Shown here: positions 1 to 5,921 of the stretch, piece after piece
Layout: each line of letters opens with the position of its first letter
Numbering within the stretch: the stretch's first letter is position 1
Source of the DNA: Rhodobacteraceae bacterium UBA2553
GTDB lineage: Bacteria; Pseudomonadota; Alphaproteobacteria; Rhodobacterales; Rhodobacteraceae
Assembly (NCBI GenBank): GCA_002340515.1
Contig: DDMF01000097.1
Span: 51,843-57,849 of the forward strand
DNA: 6,007 bases
Reading direction: 5' to 3'
Notes under the pieces: model-generated
Told to the model about the DNA's origin: nothing
The model's input: the letters and a program-made list of their open reading frames with translations, nothing else
The model's database searches: none
Made by a program: the position numbers and the translations under genes

Positions 1-1053
1 ATCGAAGCGGCCCATCAGGCGGCGCTAAATGGCGAGACCTCTTACCCGCCCACACAAGGCACGCCCCAGTTGCGCGCCACCATTGCCGCCCAAGTCGCAG
101 CTCTGGCCGGCATCTCCTGTGATCCCGCGCAGGTGATCGTTTCAACCGGGGCCAAACAGGTTCTGTCCAACGCCTTTTTGGCCACACTTGATCCGGGCGA
201 TGAAGTGATCATGCCCGCCCCCTATTGGACCAGCTATGGCGACATGATTGCGTTTTGCGAAGCGAGAATTACGCCTGTCTCCTGCCCTGCGGAAGCTGGT
301 TTTTTGCTTACACCAAAGGCACTTAATGCTGCGATCACGCCGCGCACCCGCTGGTTGATGCTGAACACACCGGGCAATCCGTCGGGCGCGATGTATACGC
401 CCGACCAGTTGCGCGCCTTGGCAGAGGTGTTGCGCGCCCACCCCCATGTGTGGATCCTTGCGGATGAGATTTATCAGCACATTGCTTATGAAGATTTCAC
501 CAGCTTCCTCGCGGTCGCACCCGATCTGGCAGAGCGCACCTTGATTGTAAATGGCGTGTCAAAAGCCCACGCGATGACTGGATGGCGGCTTGGCTGGGGC
601 ATTGGTCCCGTGCCGTTGATCAAAGCCATGCTGGCGGTCCAGGGGCAATCCACTTCGGGTGCGTCATCGATTTCCCAAGCCGCAGCATTGGCTGCTCTGA
701 CCGGCCCACAGGATCATCTGCTTAGCCGCAACGCCGCCTTTCGCGACCGCCGGGATTTTGTCGTCGAGACCATCAATGCCATGCCGGGCCTGTCCTGCCT
801 TACCCCGCAGGGCGCATTTTACGTCTTTCCCTCCTGTCATGACGTGATCGGCCGCCGCCGCCCTGACGGGCAAGCGATCGAAAGCGACGCTGATCTGTGT
901 GATTATCTGTTGCAAGAGGCGCTTGTGGCACTGGTGCCCGGCCGCGCCTTTGGTCTTCCCGGCCATTTCCGCCTGTCCTATGCCTATTCATCTGAGGATT
1001 TAACCGAAGGTCTCGCCCGCATTGCCCACGCGCTTGCGGCTTTGACCGATTAA
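1..1053 (+). CDS. Class I/II PLP-dependent aminotransferase, aspartate aminotransferase-like (5' end outside window)
   Basis: This is the C-terminal 350 residues of a fold-type I aminotransferase. Such enzymes move an amino group between an amino acid and a 2-oxo acid in the cytoplasm. The frame is open from base 1, and family members are about 390-400 residues long, so roughly 45-50 N-terminal residues are missing; the TTG at base 70 is not a credible start. Family landmarks, numbered from base 1, are PAPYW near residue 72, the NTPGNPSG loop with Asn126, DEIY with Asp155 (pairs with the PLP ring nitrogen), SKAHAMTGWRLG with the PLP-binding Lys188, and FRLSY with Arg324, which by family analogy binds the substrate carboxylate. 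All key residues are present, so it should be active. The substrate cannot be read from sequence: aspartate, an aromatic amino acid or 2-aminoadipate are all possible. It lies 12 bases before gcdH and is probably cotranscribed with it, which hints at a catabolic role. Confidence 0.9.
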   Translation: MEAAHQAALNGETSYPPTQGTPQLRATIAAQVAALAGISCDPAQVIVSTGAKQVLSNAFLATLDPGDEVIMPAPYWTSYGDMIAFCEARITPVSCPAEAGFLLTPKALNAAITPRTRWLMLNTPGNPSGAMYTPDQLRALAEVLRAHPHVWILADEIYQHIAYEDFTSFLAVAPDLAERTLIVNGVSKAHAMTGWRLGWGIGPVPLIKAMLAVQGQSTSGASSISQAAALAALTGPQDHLLSRNAAFRDRRDFVVETINAMPGLSCLTPQGAFYVFPSCHDVIGRRRPDGQAIESDADLCDYLLQEALVALVPGRAFGLPGHFRLSYAYSSEDLTEGLARIAHALAALTD

Positions 1054-1060
1054 AAGGAGG
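1054..1060 (+). promoter_or_regulatory. Ribosome binding site of gcdH
   Basis: AAGGAGG starts directly after the aminotransferase stop codon and lies 5 bases before the ATG at 1066. It is a near-perfect Shine-Dalgarno sequence, so it fixes the gcdH start and suggests strong translation within a shared transcript. Confidence 0.9.
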
Positions 1061-1065
1061 CCCCG

Positions 1066-2280
1066 ATGGCTCAAAATCTTTCCCCCCAATCGCGCCCTGA
1101 ACTGTCTGGTTTTGCCTGGGACGACGCGTTCCTGATGGAAGACCAGCTTTTGGAAGACGAACGCATGATCCGCGATGCGGCGCGCGCCTATGCTGAGGAC
1201 AAATTGCAGCCGCGCGTGACGGACGCCTTTGCACGCGAAGAAACCGACCCGGAGATCTTCCGCGAGATGGGCGAAATGGGCCTGTTGGGCACCACCATCC
1301 CCGAGGCCTACGGCGGCATTGGATCAAGCTATGTGACCTATGGTTTGGTCGCGCGCGAAGTGGAGCGGGTGGACAGCGGCTACCGGTCAATGATGTCGGT
1401 GCAATCCTCGTTGGTGATGTACCCGATTTACGCCTATGGCACGGAAACCCAACGGAAAAAATACCTGCCCAAACTGGCATCCGGTGAGTTTATCGGCTGT
1501 TTCGGCCTGACCGAACCCGACGCAGGATCGGACCCCGGTGGCATGAAAACCACCGCGAAAAAGGTGGATGGCGGCTATGTTCTGAACGGGTCGAAAATGT
1601 GGATTTCCAACGCGCCGATTGCCGATGTGTTTGTGGTCTGGGCAAAATCTGACGCCCATGACGGCAAGATCAAAGGCTTTGTTTTGGACAAGGGCACCAA
1701 GGGTTTGAGCGCGCCGAAAATCGAGGGAAAACAGTCTTTGCGCGCGTCGATCACCGGCGAAATTGTGATGAAAGATGTGGAAGTCACTGAGGATGCTTTG
1801 CTGCCGGATGTGTCTGGTTTGAAGGGTCCGTTTGGCTGTCTGAACCGCGCGCGATATGGCATTGCGTGGGGCGCGATGGGCGCGGCTGAGGCTTGTTGGC
1901 ACGCCGCGCGTCAATATGGTCTGGACCGCAAGCAATTCGGTAAACCTTTGGCGCAAATGCAACTTTTCCAGTTGAAGCTGGCGAATATGCAGACCGAGAT
2001 CAGCCTAGGCCTGCAAGCGGCCTTACGTGTTGGGCGTCTGATGGACGAGGCAAAAGCCGCCCCCGAAATGGTCAGCCTGATCAAGCGCAACAACTGTGGC
2101 AAGGCGTTGGAAATCGCCCGTCACGCGCGCGATATGCACGGCGGCAACGGGATTTCTCAGGACTTCGGCGTGATCCGCCATATGGTCAACCTTGAAACCG
2201 TGAACACCTATGAAGGCACCCACGACGTGCACGCCCTGATCCTGGGTCGCGCGCAGACCGGGCTGCAGGCGTTTTATTAA
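1066..2280 (+). CDS. gcdH: Glutaryl-CoA dehydrogenase (decarboxylating)
   Basis: This 404-residue acyl-CoA dehydrogenase family flavoenzyme is predicted to oxidise and decarboxylate glutaryl-CoA to crotonyl-CoA, passing electrons to electron-transfer flavoprotein. The length matches the family and no signal peptide is seen. The order is N-terminal helical domain (about residues 25-140), middle beta domain with the FAD-contacting CFGLTEPDAGSDPGG stretch (near 145-160), and C-terminal helical domain. Two signs favour glutaryl-CoA over other acyl-CoAs: the DSGYRSMMSVQSSLV segment with Arg107-Ser108, matching the Arg94-Ser95 pair that binds the glutaryl carboxylate in the human enzyme, and the NTYEGTHDVHALILGRAQTG ending. 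Glu383 in the latter is the expected catalytic base. The start is set by AAGGAGG at 1054-1060. The gene sits between an aminotransferase and an aldehyde dehydrogenase, fitting lysine or glutarate breakdown. The usual glutarate CoA-transferase partner is not in view. Confidence 0.93.
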   Translation: MAQNLSPQSRPELSGFAWDDAFLMEDQLLEDERMIRDAARAYAEDKLQPRVTDAFAREETDPEIFREMGEMGLLGTTIPEAYGGIGSSYVTYGLVAREVERVDSGYRSMMSVQSSLVMYPIYAYGTETQRKKYLPKLASGEFIGCFGLTEPDAGSDPGGMKTTAKKVDGGYVLNGSKMWISNAPIADVFVVWAKSDAHDGKIKGFVLDKGTKGLSAPKIEGKQSLRASITGEIVMKDVEVTEDALLPDVSGLKGPFGCLNRARYGIAWGAMGAAEACWHAARQYGLDRKQFGKPLAQMQLFQLKLANMQTEISLGLQAALRVGRLMDEAKAAPEMVSLIKRNNCGKALEIARHARDMHGGNGISQDFGVIRHMVNLETVNTYEGTHDVHALILGRAQTGLQAFY

Positions 2281-2281
2281 A

Positions 2282-2315
2282 CGCTGATGGGTCTGCTGCG
2301 CCGTCAGCGGACCCA
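2282..2315 (+). other. Pair of mutually exclusive stem-loops just after gcdH
   Basis: Two hairpins share the same bases. One pairs 2282-2290 with 2301-2309 (9 bp, one G-T wobble, 10-base loop). The other pairs 2288-2298 with 2305-2315 (11 bp, one G-T wobble, 6-base loop) and should be the more stable. No run of T follows, so neither is a standard intrinsic terminator. A role in protecting the 3' end of the aminotransferase-gcdH message, or in folding of a leader, is possible but not shown. Confidence 0.5.
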
Positions 2316-2354
2316 ATATGACACACCGCCTTTCGTACCTCTTGAGGGGCGGTC

Positions 2355-2402
2355 TGAGGAAAGCCGTTTAACACTCCCCTGGCTTTCCTCACTCCTCTTT
2401 TT
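2355..2402 (+). terminator. Probable intrinsic terminator or leader attenuator between gcdH and the aldehyde dehydrogenase
   Basis: TGAGGAAAGCC at 2355-2365 and GGCTTTCCTCA at 2381-2391 form a perfect 11-bp inverted repeat with a 15-base loop. A pyrimidine-rich stretch follows and ends in TTTTT at 2398-2402. The T run starts 6 bases after the stem rather than directly after it, so it is not an ideal terminator. The reverse strand lacks a T run, so any termination should act on + strand transcripts. It ends only 18 bases before the next start codon, so it could either stop gcdH transcription or tune read-through into the aldehyde dehydrogenase gene. Confidence 0.6.
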
Positions 2403-2420
2403 CCTAAACCACATGAGATC

Positions 2421-3854
2421 ATGATGAAGCAGAACCTGATTGCCGGTGACTGGATGGATGGCGAAAATGCCGCCGAGAACCTTAACCCCGCGGACCTGTC
2501 CGATGTGATTGGCACCTATGCGCATGCCAGTGTTGATCAGGTGAATGACGCGGTGGCGGCGGCGCGCGCAGCCTTGCCAAAATGGGCGGTGGCCTCGCCG
2601 CAAGTACGCTCTGATCTGCTTGAGGCAGTGGCGGCGGAGCTTTTCGCCCGCAAAGATGAAATTGGCATGATTTTGGCGCGCGAAGAGGGCAAGACCTTGG
2701 CGGAAGCCATTGGCGAAACCGCCCGCGCCGCACAGGTGTTTCGCTTTTTCGCAGGGGAAGCCATCCGTGTCGCGGGCGACGCGATTGCGTCGGTTCGTCC
2801 CGATGTGGACGTGGATGTGGTGCGTGAACCGGTGGGCGTTGTGGGGCTGATCACGCCGTGGAACTTCCCTATTGCGATCCCCGCGTGGAAAATTGCACCG
2901 GCTTTGGCGTATGGCAATACGGTGGTGTTTAAACCTGCGGATCTGACACCGGGATCTGCGCATATTCTGGCCAAGATCCTGCACAAGGCGGGCGTGCCTG
3001 CTGGGGTGTTTAACCTTGTGATGGGGCGCGGATCTGTGGTTGGGCAAACCATTGTGGACCACCGGCATGTTGATGCTGTGTCCTTCACCGGGTCGGTTCC
3101 CGTGGGGCGCGCGATGGCCGTTCACGCCGCCAAAGGTATGAAAAAGCTGCAGATGGAAATGGGCGGCAAAAACCCCATGGTCATCATGGATGACGCGGAT
3201 CTGAATATTGCGGTGCCGACGGTTCTGAACGGCGCGTTCTTTTCAACCGGGCAACGCTGTACCGCGTCCAGCCGGATCATCGTTCAGGCGGGTATTCACG
3301 ACGCGTTTGTGGACCGTTTGGCGACAGAAATGCTGGCCCTGAACATTGGCAATCCACTGGATGCGAAGACCCAAATCGGCCCGGTGGTGTCAGAAAATCA
3401 AATCCAGGGAAATCTTGGCTATGTCGACCTTGCGCGCAGCGAGGGGGCTGAGGTCATCGGTGGCGAACGCTTAAACCGCGACACCGAAGGCTTCTATCAA
3501 GCACCCGCCATGTTCCTTGGCGCCACCAACGACATGCGCTCCAGCCGCGAAGAGATCTTTGGCCCCTGTGCCTCGATCATCAAAGTCGCGGATTTTGACG
3601 AGGCGCTATCTGTGTCCAACGACACTGAATTTGGCCTGTCCTCCGGCATCTGTACCTCGTCGCTGAAATTCGCGCGAGAGTTCAAAAAACGCTCTCAGGC
3701 GGGCATGGTCATGGTTAATTTGCCCACAGCGGGCGTGGATTACCATGTTCCGTTTGGCGGGCGCAAAGGTTCCAGTTATGGTTCGCGCGAACAAGGGCGC
3801 TATGCAGCGGAATTCTACACAATTGTGAAGACCGCCTATAGCTTTGCAGGATGA
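2421..3854 (+). CDS. NAD(P)-dependent aldehyde dehydrogenase, semialdehyde-oxidising type (2-oxoglutarate semialdehyde / succinate semialdehyde dehydrogenase-like)
   Basis: This complete 477-residue aldehyde dehydrogenase should oxidise an aldehyde to its acid with NAD(P)+ in the cytoplasm. The active site is intact: Asn148 in TPWNFP (oxyanion hole), Lys171 in FKPAD (cofactor binding), Glu246 in MEMGGKNP (general base) and nucleophile Cys280 in STGQRCTASSR. The Glu-to-Cys spacing of 34 matches the family. The STGQRCTASSR form and the C-terminal FGGRKGSSYGSREQG with FYTIVKT resemble, from memory, the Bacillus YcbD group of 2-oxoglutarate semialdehyde dehydrogenases, which is close to succinate semialdehyde dehydrogenases. 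Next to gcdH, glutarate semialdehyde is an attractive substrate, but this is inference. The ribosome binding site is weak (GAG at 2415-2417), and the ATG at 2424 has better spacing and is equally possible. The stop lies 4 bases before the next gene, so the two form an operon. Confidence 0.92.
   Translation: MMKQNLIAGDWMDGENAAENLNPADLSDVIGTYAHASVDQVNDAVAAARAALPKWAVASPQVRSDLLEAVAAELFARKDEIGMILAREEGKTLAEAIGETARAAQVFRFFAGEAIRVAGDAIASVRPDVDVDVVREPVGVVGLITPWNFPIAIPAWKIAPALAYGNTVVFKPADLTPGSAHILAKILHKAGVPAGVFNLVMGRGSVVGQTIVDHRHVDAVSFTGSVPVGRAMAVHAAKGMKKLQMEMGGKNPMVIMDDADLNIAVPTVLNGAFFSTGQRCTASSRIIVQAGIHDAFVDRLATEMLALNIGNPLDAKTQIGPVVSENQIQGNLGYVDLARSEGAEVIGGERLNRDTEGFYQAPAMFLGATNDMRSSREEIFGPCASIIKVADFDEALSVSNDTEFGLSSGICTSSLKFAREFKKRSQAGMVMVNLPTAGVDYHVPFGGRKGSSYGSREQGRYAAEFYTIVKTAYSFAG
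3848..3851 (+). promoter_or_regulatory. Ribosome binding site of the 3-hydroxybutyryl-CoA dehydrogenase gene
   Basis: AGGA lies inside the last codons of the aldehyde dehydrogenase gene, 7 bases before the ATG at 3859. It supports that ATG over the in-frame TTG at 3844, which overlaps the upstream gene and has no comparable site. Confidence 0.7.
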
Positions 3855-3858
3855 TGAT

Positions 3859-4734
3859 ATGACGTTGAAAACGGTTGGTGTGATTGGGGCAGGGCAGATG
3901 GGCAACGGGATTGCCCATGTGTTTGCGACCTCTGGCTATGATGTTCTTTTGAATGATATTTCCACGGATGCGCTGGCCGCAGCGGTGGCGAAAATTGAAA
4001 AAAACACAGCGCGTCAGGTTGATAAGGGCGCGATGAGCGCGAATGACCGTGATGCCGCCCTGTCGCGCATCCGCACCACGTCTGAATTGGGCGAGTTGGG
4101 CGGAACCGATCTGGTGATCGAGGCCGCCACCGAACGCGAAGAAATCAAGGACAAAATCTTTGCGGGATTGGCGCCGTCATTGGGCGAAAACACAATCCTG
4201 ACCACCAACACCTCGTCGTTGTCCATCACCCGCTTGGCGGCGAAAACCGACCGTCCTGAGCGCTTTATGGGGTTTCACTTTATGAACCCGGTGCCGGTGA
4301 TGAAACTTGTGGAACTCATTCGCGGTATTGCCACCTCGGAAGAGACCTATCAGACCATGCTGGGTGTGGTCGAACGTCTGGATAAAACCGCGGCCAGTGC
4401 CGAGGATTACCCCGGCTTTATCGTCAATCGGATCCTGATCCCGATGATTAATGAAGCCTGTTATGCGCTTTACGAAGGCGTCGGGTCGGTGGCCTCAATT
4501 GATGCGTCGATGAGGCTGGGGGCCAACCATCCGATGGGTCCGCTTGAGCTGGGTGATTTCATTGGTCTTGATACCTGTCTGGCGATCATGAACGTGCTGC
4601 ACGACGGCATGTCGGACACCAAATATCGCCCCTGTCCGCTGCTTGTGAAATATGTCGAAGCAGGATGGGTTGGGCGCAAAGCGGGTCGTGGGTTTTACGA
4701 CTATAGCGGCGAGACCCCGGTTCCCACGCGCTAA
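3859..4734 (+). CDS. hbd: 3-hydroxybutyryl-CoA dehydrogenase (3-hydroxyacyl-CoA dehydrogenase)
   Basis: This 291-residue enzyme is predicted to oxidise (S)-3-hydroxybutyryl-CoA to acetoacetyl-CoA with NAD(P)+. The N-terminal Rossmann domain carries GAGQMGNGIA at residues 10-19. The catalytic pair is present: His140 in GFHFMNPVPVMK and Glu152 in VELIRG, with the expected spacing of 12. The C-terminal helical domain contains NRILIPMINEA and GANHPMGPLELGDFIGLD and ends in the family-typical GRKAGRGFYDY. The length matches single-function enzymes of the Hbd/PaaH type, so it is not a fused FadB-like multifunctional protein. It follows the aldehyde dehydrogenase by 4 bases and is probably cotranscribed with it. 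GcdH yields crotonyl-CoA, so this enzyme would act after an enoyl-CoA hydratase encoded elsewhere. A role in polyhydroxybutyrate turnover or phenylacetate breakdown cannot be excluded. Confidence 0.94.
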   Translation: MTLKTVGVIGAGQMGNGIAHVFATSGYDVLLNDISTDALAAAVAKIEKNTARQVDKGAMSANDRDAALSRIRTTSELGELGGTDLVIEAATEREEIKDKIFAGLAPSLGENTILTTNTSSLSITRLAAKTDRPERFMGFHFMNPVPVMKLVELIRGIATSEETYQTMLGVVERLDKTAASAEDYPGFIVNRILIPMINEACYALYEGVGSVASIDASMRLGANHPMGPLELGDFIGLDTCLAIMNVLHDGMSDTKYRPCPLLVKYVEAGWVGRKAGRGFYDYSGETPVPTR

Positions 4735-4759
4735 GCCAATTTGCTTTGAAAACGCAATC

Positions 4760-4792
4760 ACCCGTATCGGCCCCGTCGGTGCGGGTTTTCTT
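4760..4792 (+). terminator. Probable intrinsic terminator after the 3-hydroxybutyryl-CoA dehydrogenase gene
   Basis: ACCCGTA at 4760-4766 pairs with TGCGGGT at 4780-4786 (7 bp, one G-T wobble, 13-base loop), and TTTTCTT follows from 4786. It lies 25 bases after the stop codon, where the catabolic block ends and the efflux block begins, which is the expected place for transcription to stop. The loop is long, so stability is moderate. Confidence 0.6.
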
Positions 4793-4798
4793 ATGCTG

Positions 4799-4811
4799 GA
4801 TCAAAGAAACT
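4799..4811 (+). repeat. Direct repeat, copy 1 (partner at 4888-4900)
   Basis: GATCAAAGAAACT matches GATCAAAGGAACT at 4888-4900 in 12 of 13 positions, with starts 89 bases apart. This copy is followed after 3 bases by an ATG that opens only a 6-codon frame. It may be a duplicated fragment of the translation start region, a regulator site, or chance. Confidence 0.4.
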
Positions 4812-4820
4812 GTTATGATT

Positions 4821-4850
4821 TTGACGGATAGTTGACCTGTGGGCTTGAAT
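4821..4850 (+). promoter_or_regulatory. Candidate promoter of the efflux operon
   Basis: TTGACG at 4821-4826 matches a -35 box in 5 of 6 positions. TTGAAT at 4845-4850, 18 bases further on, matches a -10 box in 4 of 6. A second -35-like TTGACC lies at 4832-4837 without a good partner. Position after the terminator and before the adaptor gene fits, but the -10 is poor, so the exact promoter is uncertain. Confidence 0.3.
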
Positions 4851-4859
4851 AACATTCAA
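4845..4859. promoter_or_regulatory. Operator-like dyad TTGAAT-N3-ATTCAA
   Basis: TTGAAT and ATTCAA form a perfect 6-bp inverted repeat around a 3-base AAC spacer, overlapping the candidate -10 region and lying 45 bases before the adaptor start. A smaller related dyad, TGAA-A-TTCA, lies at 4871-4879. A short, AT-rich palindrome in front of an efflux operon fits a binding site for a TetR- or MarR-type repressor. No such regulator gene is in the window, so the partner is unknown. Confidence 0.4.
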
Positions 4860-4887
4860 AAAGATGCATATGAAATTCAGCCTACCT

Positions 4888-4900
4888 GATCAAAGGAACT
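4888..4900 (+). repeat. Direct repeat, copy 2, containing the adaptor gene ribosome binding site
   Basis: GATCAAAGGAACT is the partner of 4799-4811, differing at one base (G at 4896 for A at 4807). That difference creates the AAAGGAA Shine-Dalgarno core in this copy only. Confidence 0.4.
4892..4898 (+). promoter_or_regulatory. Ribosome binding site of the efflux adaptor gene
   Basis: AAAGGAA lies 6 bases before the ATG at 4905. Together with the signal peptide that begins immediately after that ATG, it fixes the start. Confidence 0.8.
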
Positions 4901-4904
4901 TGCC

Positions 4905-5921
4905 ATGCTGCGTCCGCTCATCTTCTCGCTGCCCTTCCTCGCCTTGCCGACCCTGTTTTCCACGTTCGCCGTGGCTGATATGTCCCACACGGTTGAACCG
5001 GTCACTCTGACCGAATGGAAGGCTGTCTTTGGAAAAGTCGAAACCCGCGACCTCGTGCCCGCGCGCACACGGATTGGCGGCACCTTGGTCGAGGTGTTGG
5101 TGGCCGAAGGCGATCACGTTAGAGAAGGTCAGCGGCTTGGATCAGTGAATGACGAGAAACTGGCGCTGCGTCTTACAGCCGTAGACGCCACGTTGGTCTC
5201 GTTAAATGCTCAGCTGAGCAACGCAGAGGCAGAACTGAAGCGAGGTGAAAGCCTGGTGGAACGCGGCGTCGCCACAGCCCAGCGGTTGGACGCGCTGCGC
5301 ACCCAGGTGGACGTGATCAAAGGACAGATTGCAGCGACCAAAGCGGAACGCTCTGTGATCGAACAGCAAGGGGTCGAAGGTGCTGTGCTGGCCCCCATTG
5401 CGGGTCGGGTGCTGAACGTGCCGCTGACCAAAGGCGCAGTGGTGATGCCGGGCGAGGCGGTGGCGATGATTGGCGGCGGCGGCGTTTTCCTGCGCTTGGC
5501 CGTGCCCGAACGCCACGCGGGTTTTCTGACCGAAGGCGCCGAAATTCTAATTGGCGGCGACGGGGACACGCAAACCGGTCGCTTGGCAAAGCTGTATCCC
5601 CAAATCGAAAACGGCCGAGTGATTGCGGACGTTGATGTGCCCAACATGGACGCGCGCTTTGTAAACGCCCGCGTCTTGGTGCGCTTGCCGGTTGGTCAAT
5701 CCGAAGGGCTGGTGGTCCCGGAAGAAGCTGTTGTGACCCGCATGGGGCTCGATTTTGTCACCGTCAAAGGGGATGGACCCGAGACGGTTGAGCGCACAAT
5801 TGTCGTTGGGGAACCCCATCTTGTCGGGGGTGCGCGCATGGTTGAGGTTCTGACCGGCCTGTCATCCGGTGACGTGGTGGTCGACCCCATTCAACCGATG
5901 AAAGGGGCGGGTCATGAGTGA
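4905..5921 (+). CDS. RND efflux system periplasmic adaptor (membrane fusion protein)
   Basis: This 338-residue protein is predicted to be exported and to link an inner-membrane RND pump to an outer-membrane TolC-type channel. Residues 1-24 form a signal peptide: Arg3, a hydrophobic core, then AVA before a likely cut at Asp25. There is no lipobox cysteine, so it is not a lipoprotein. Two lipoyl half-motifs follow the expected plan: VEVLVAEGDHVREGQ (about 62-76) and VLAPIAGRVLNVPLTKGAVV (161-180). A short alpha-helical hairpin lies between them (about 86-157), with R113-x3-L117-x6-T124 resembling the RLS channel-contact motif but with Thr for Ser. A beta-barrel (about 192-265) and a membrane-proximal domain (266-335) complete it. 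It is slightly shorter than many adaptors because the hairpin is short. It overlaps the next gene by 8 bases, indicating coupled expression. The substrate cannot be inferred. Confidence 0.9.
   Translation: MLRPLIFSLPFLALPTLFSTFAVADMSHTVEPVTLTEWKAVFGKVETRDLVPARTRIGGTLVEVLVAEGDHVREGQRLGSVNDEKLALRLTAVDATLVSLNAQLSNAEAELKRGESLVERGVATAQRLDALRTQVDVIKGQIAATKAERSVIEQQGVEGAVLAPIAGRVLNVPLTKGAVVMPGEAVAMIGGGGVFLRLAVPERHAGFLTEGAEILIGGDGDTQTGRLAKLYPQIENGRVIADVDVPNMDARFVNARVLVRLPVGQSEGLVVPEEAVVTRMGLDFVTVKGDGPETVERTIVVGEPHLVGGARMVEVLTGLSSGDVVVDPIQPMKGAGHE
5901..5907 (+). promoter_or_regulatory. Ribosome binding site of the RND pump gene
   Basis: AAAGGGG lies within the end of the adaptor gene, 6 bases before the ATG at 5914. 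It supports that start despite the 8-base overlap. Confidence 0.65.

Noticed and set aside
70..72. TTG as the start of the aminotransferase
   Set aside because: Family-like sequence, including the YPPTQG segment, continues upstream to base 1, so the true start is outside the window.
800..1480. 226-codon open frame on the - strand spanning the aminotransferase-gcdH junction
   Set aside because: It is low-complexity and rich in Arg, Pro and Gly, runs across two well-supported genes on the other strand, and has no family motif.
2304..3125. Long open frame (273 codons) on the - strand opposite the aldehyde dehydrogenase gene
   Set aside because: It lies antisense to a clearly functional enzyme, is rich in Arg, His and Gly as expected of the complement of GC-rich codons, and shows no recognisable domain.
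3844..3858. TTG start extending the 3-hydroxybutyryl-CoA dehydrogenase N-terminus by 5 residues
   Set aside because: The ATG at 3859 has AGGA at a good distance and places the Rossmann motif at the usual N-terminal position; the extension adds only acidic residues inside the upstream gene.
4793..4831. 12-codon open frame starting at ATG 4793 after the terminator
   Set aside because: It is too short, has no ribosome binding site and starts inside the terminator's T-rich tail.
4864..4904. ATG at 4864 as an upstream start for the adaptor
   Set aside because: It is in a different reading frame from the adaptor, and the signal peptide begins exactly at the ATG at 4905.
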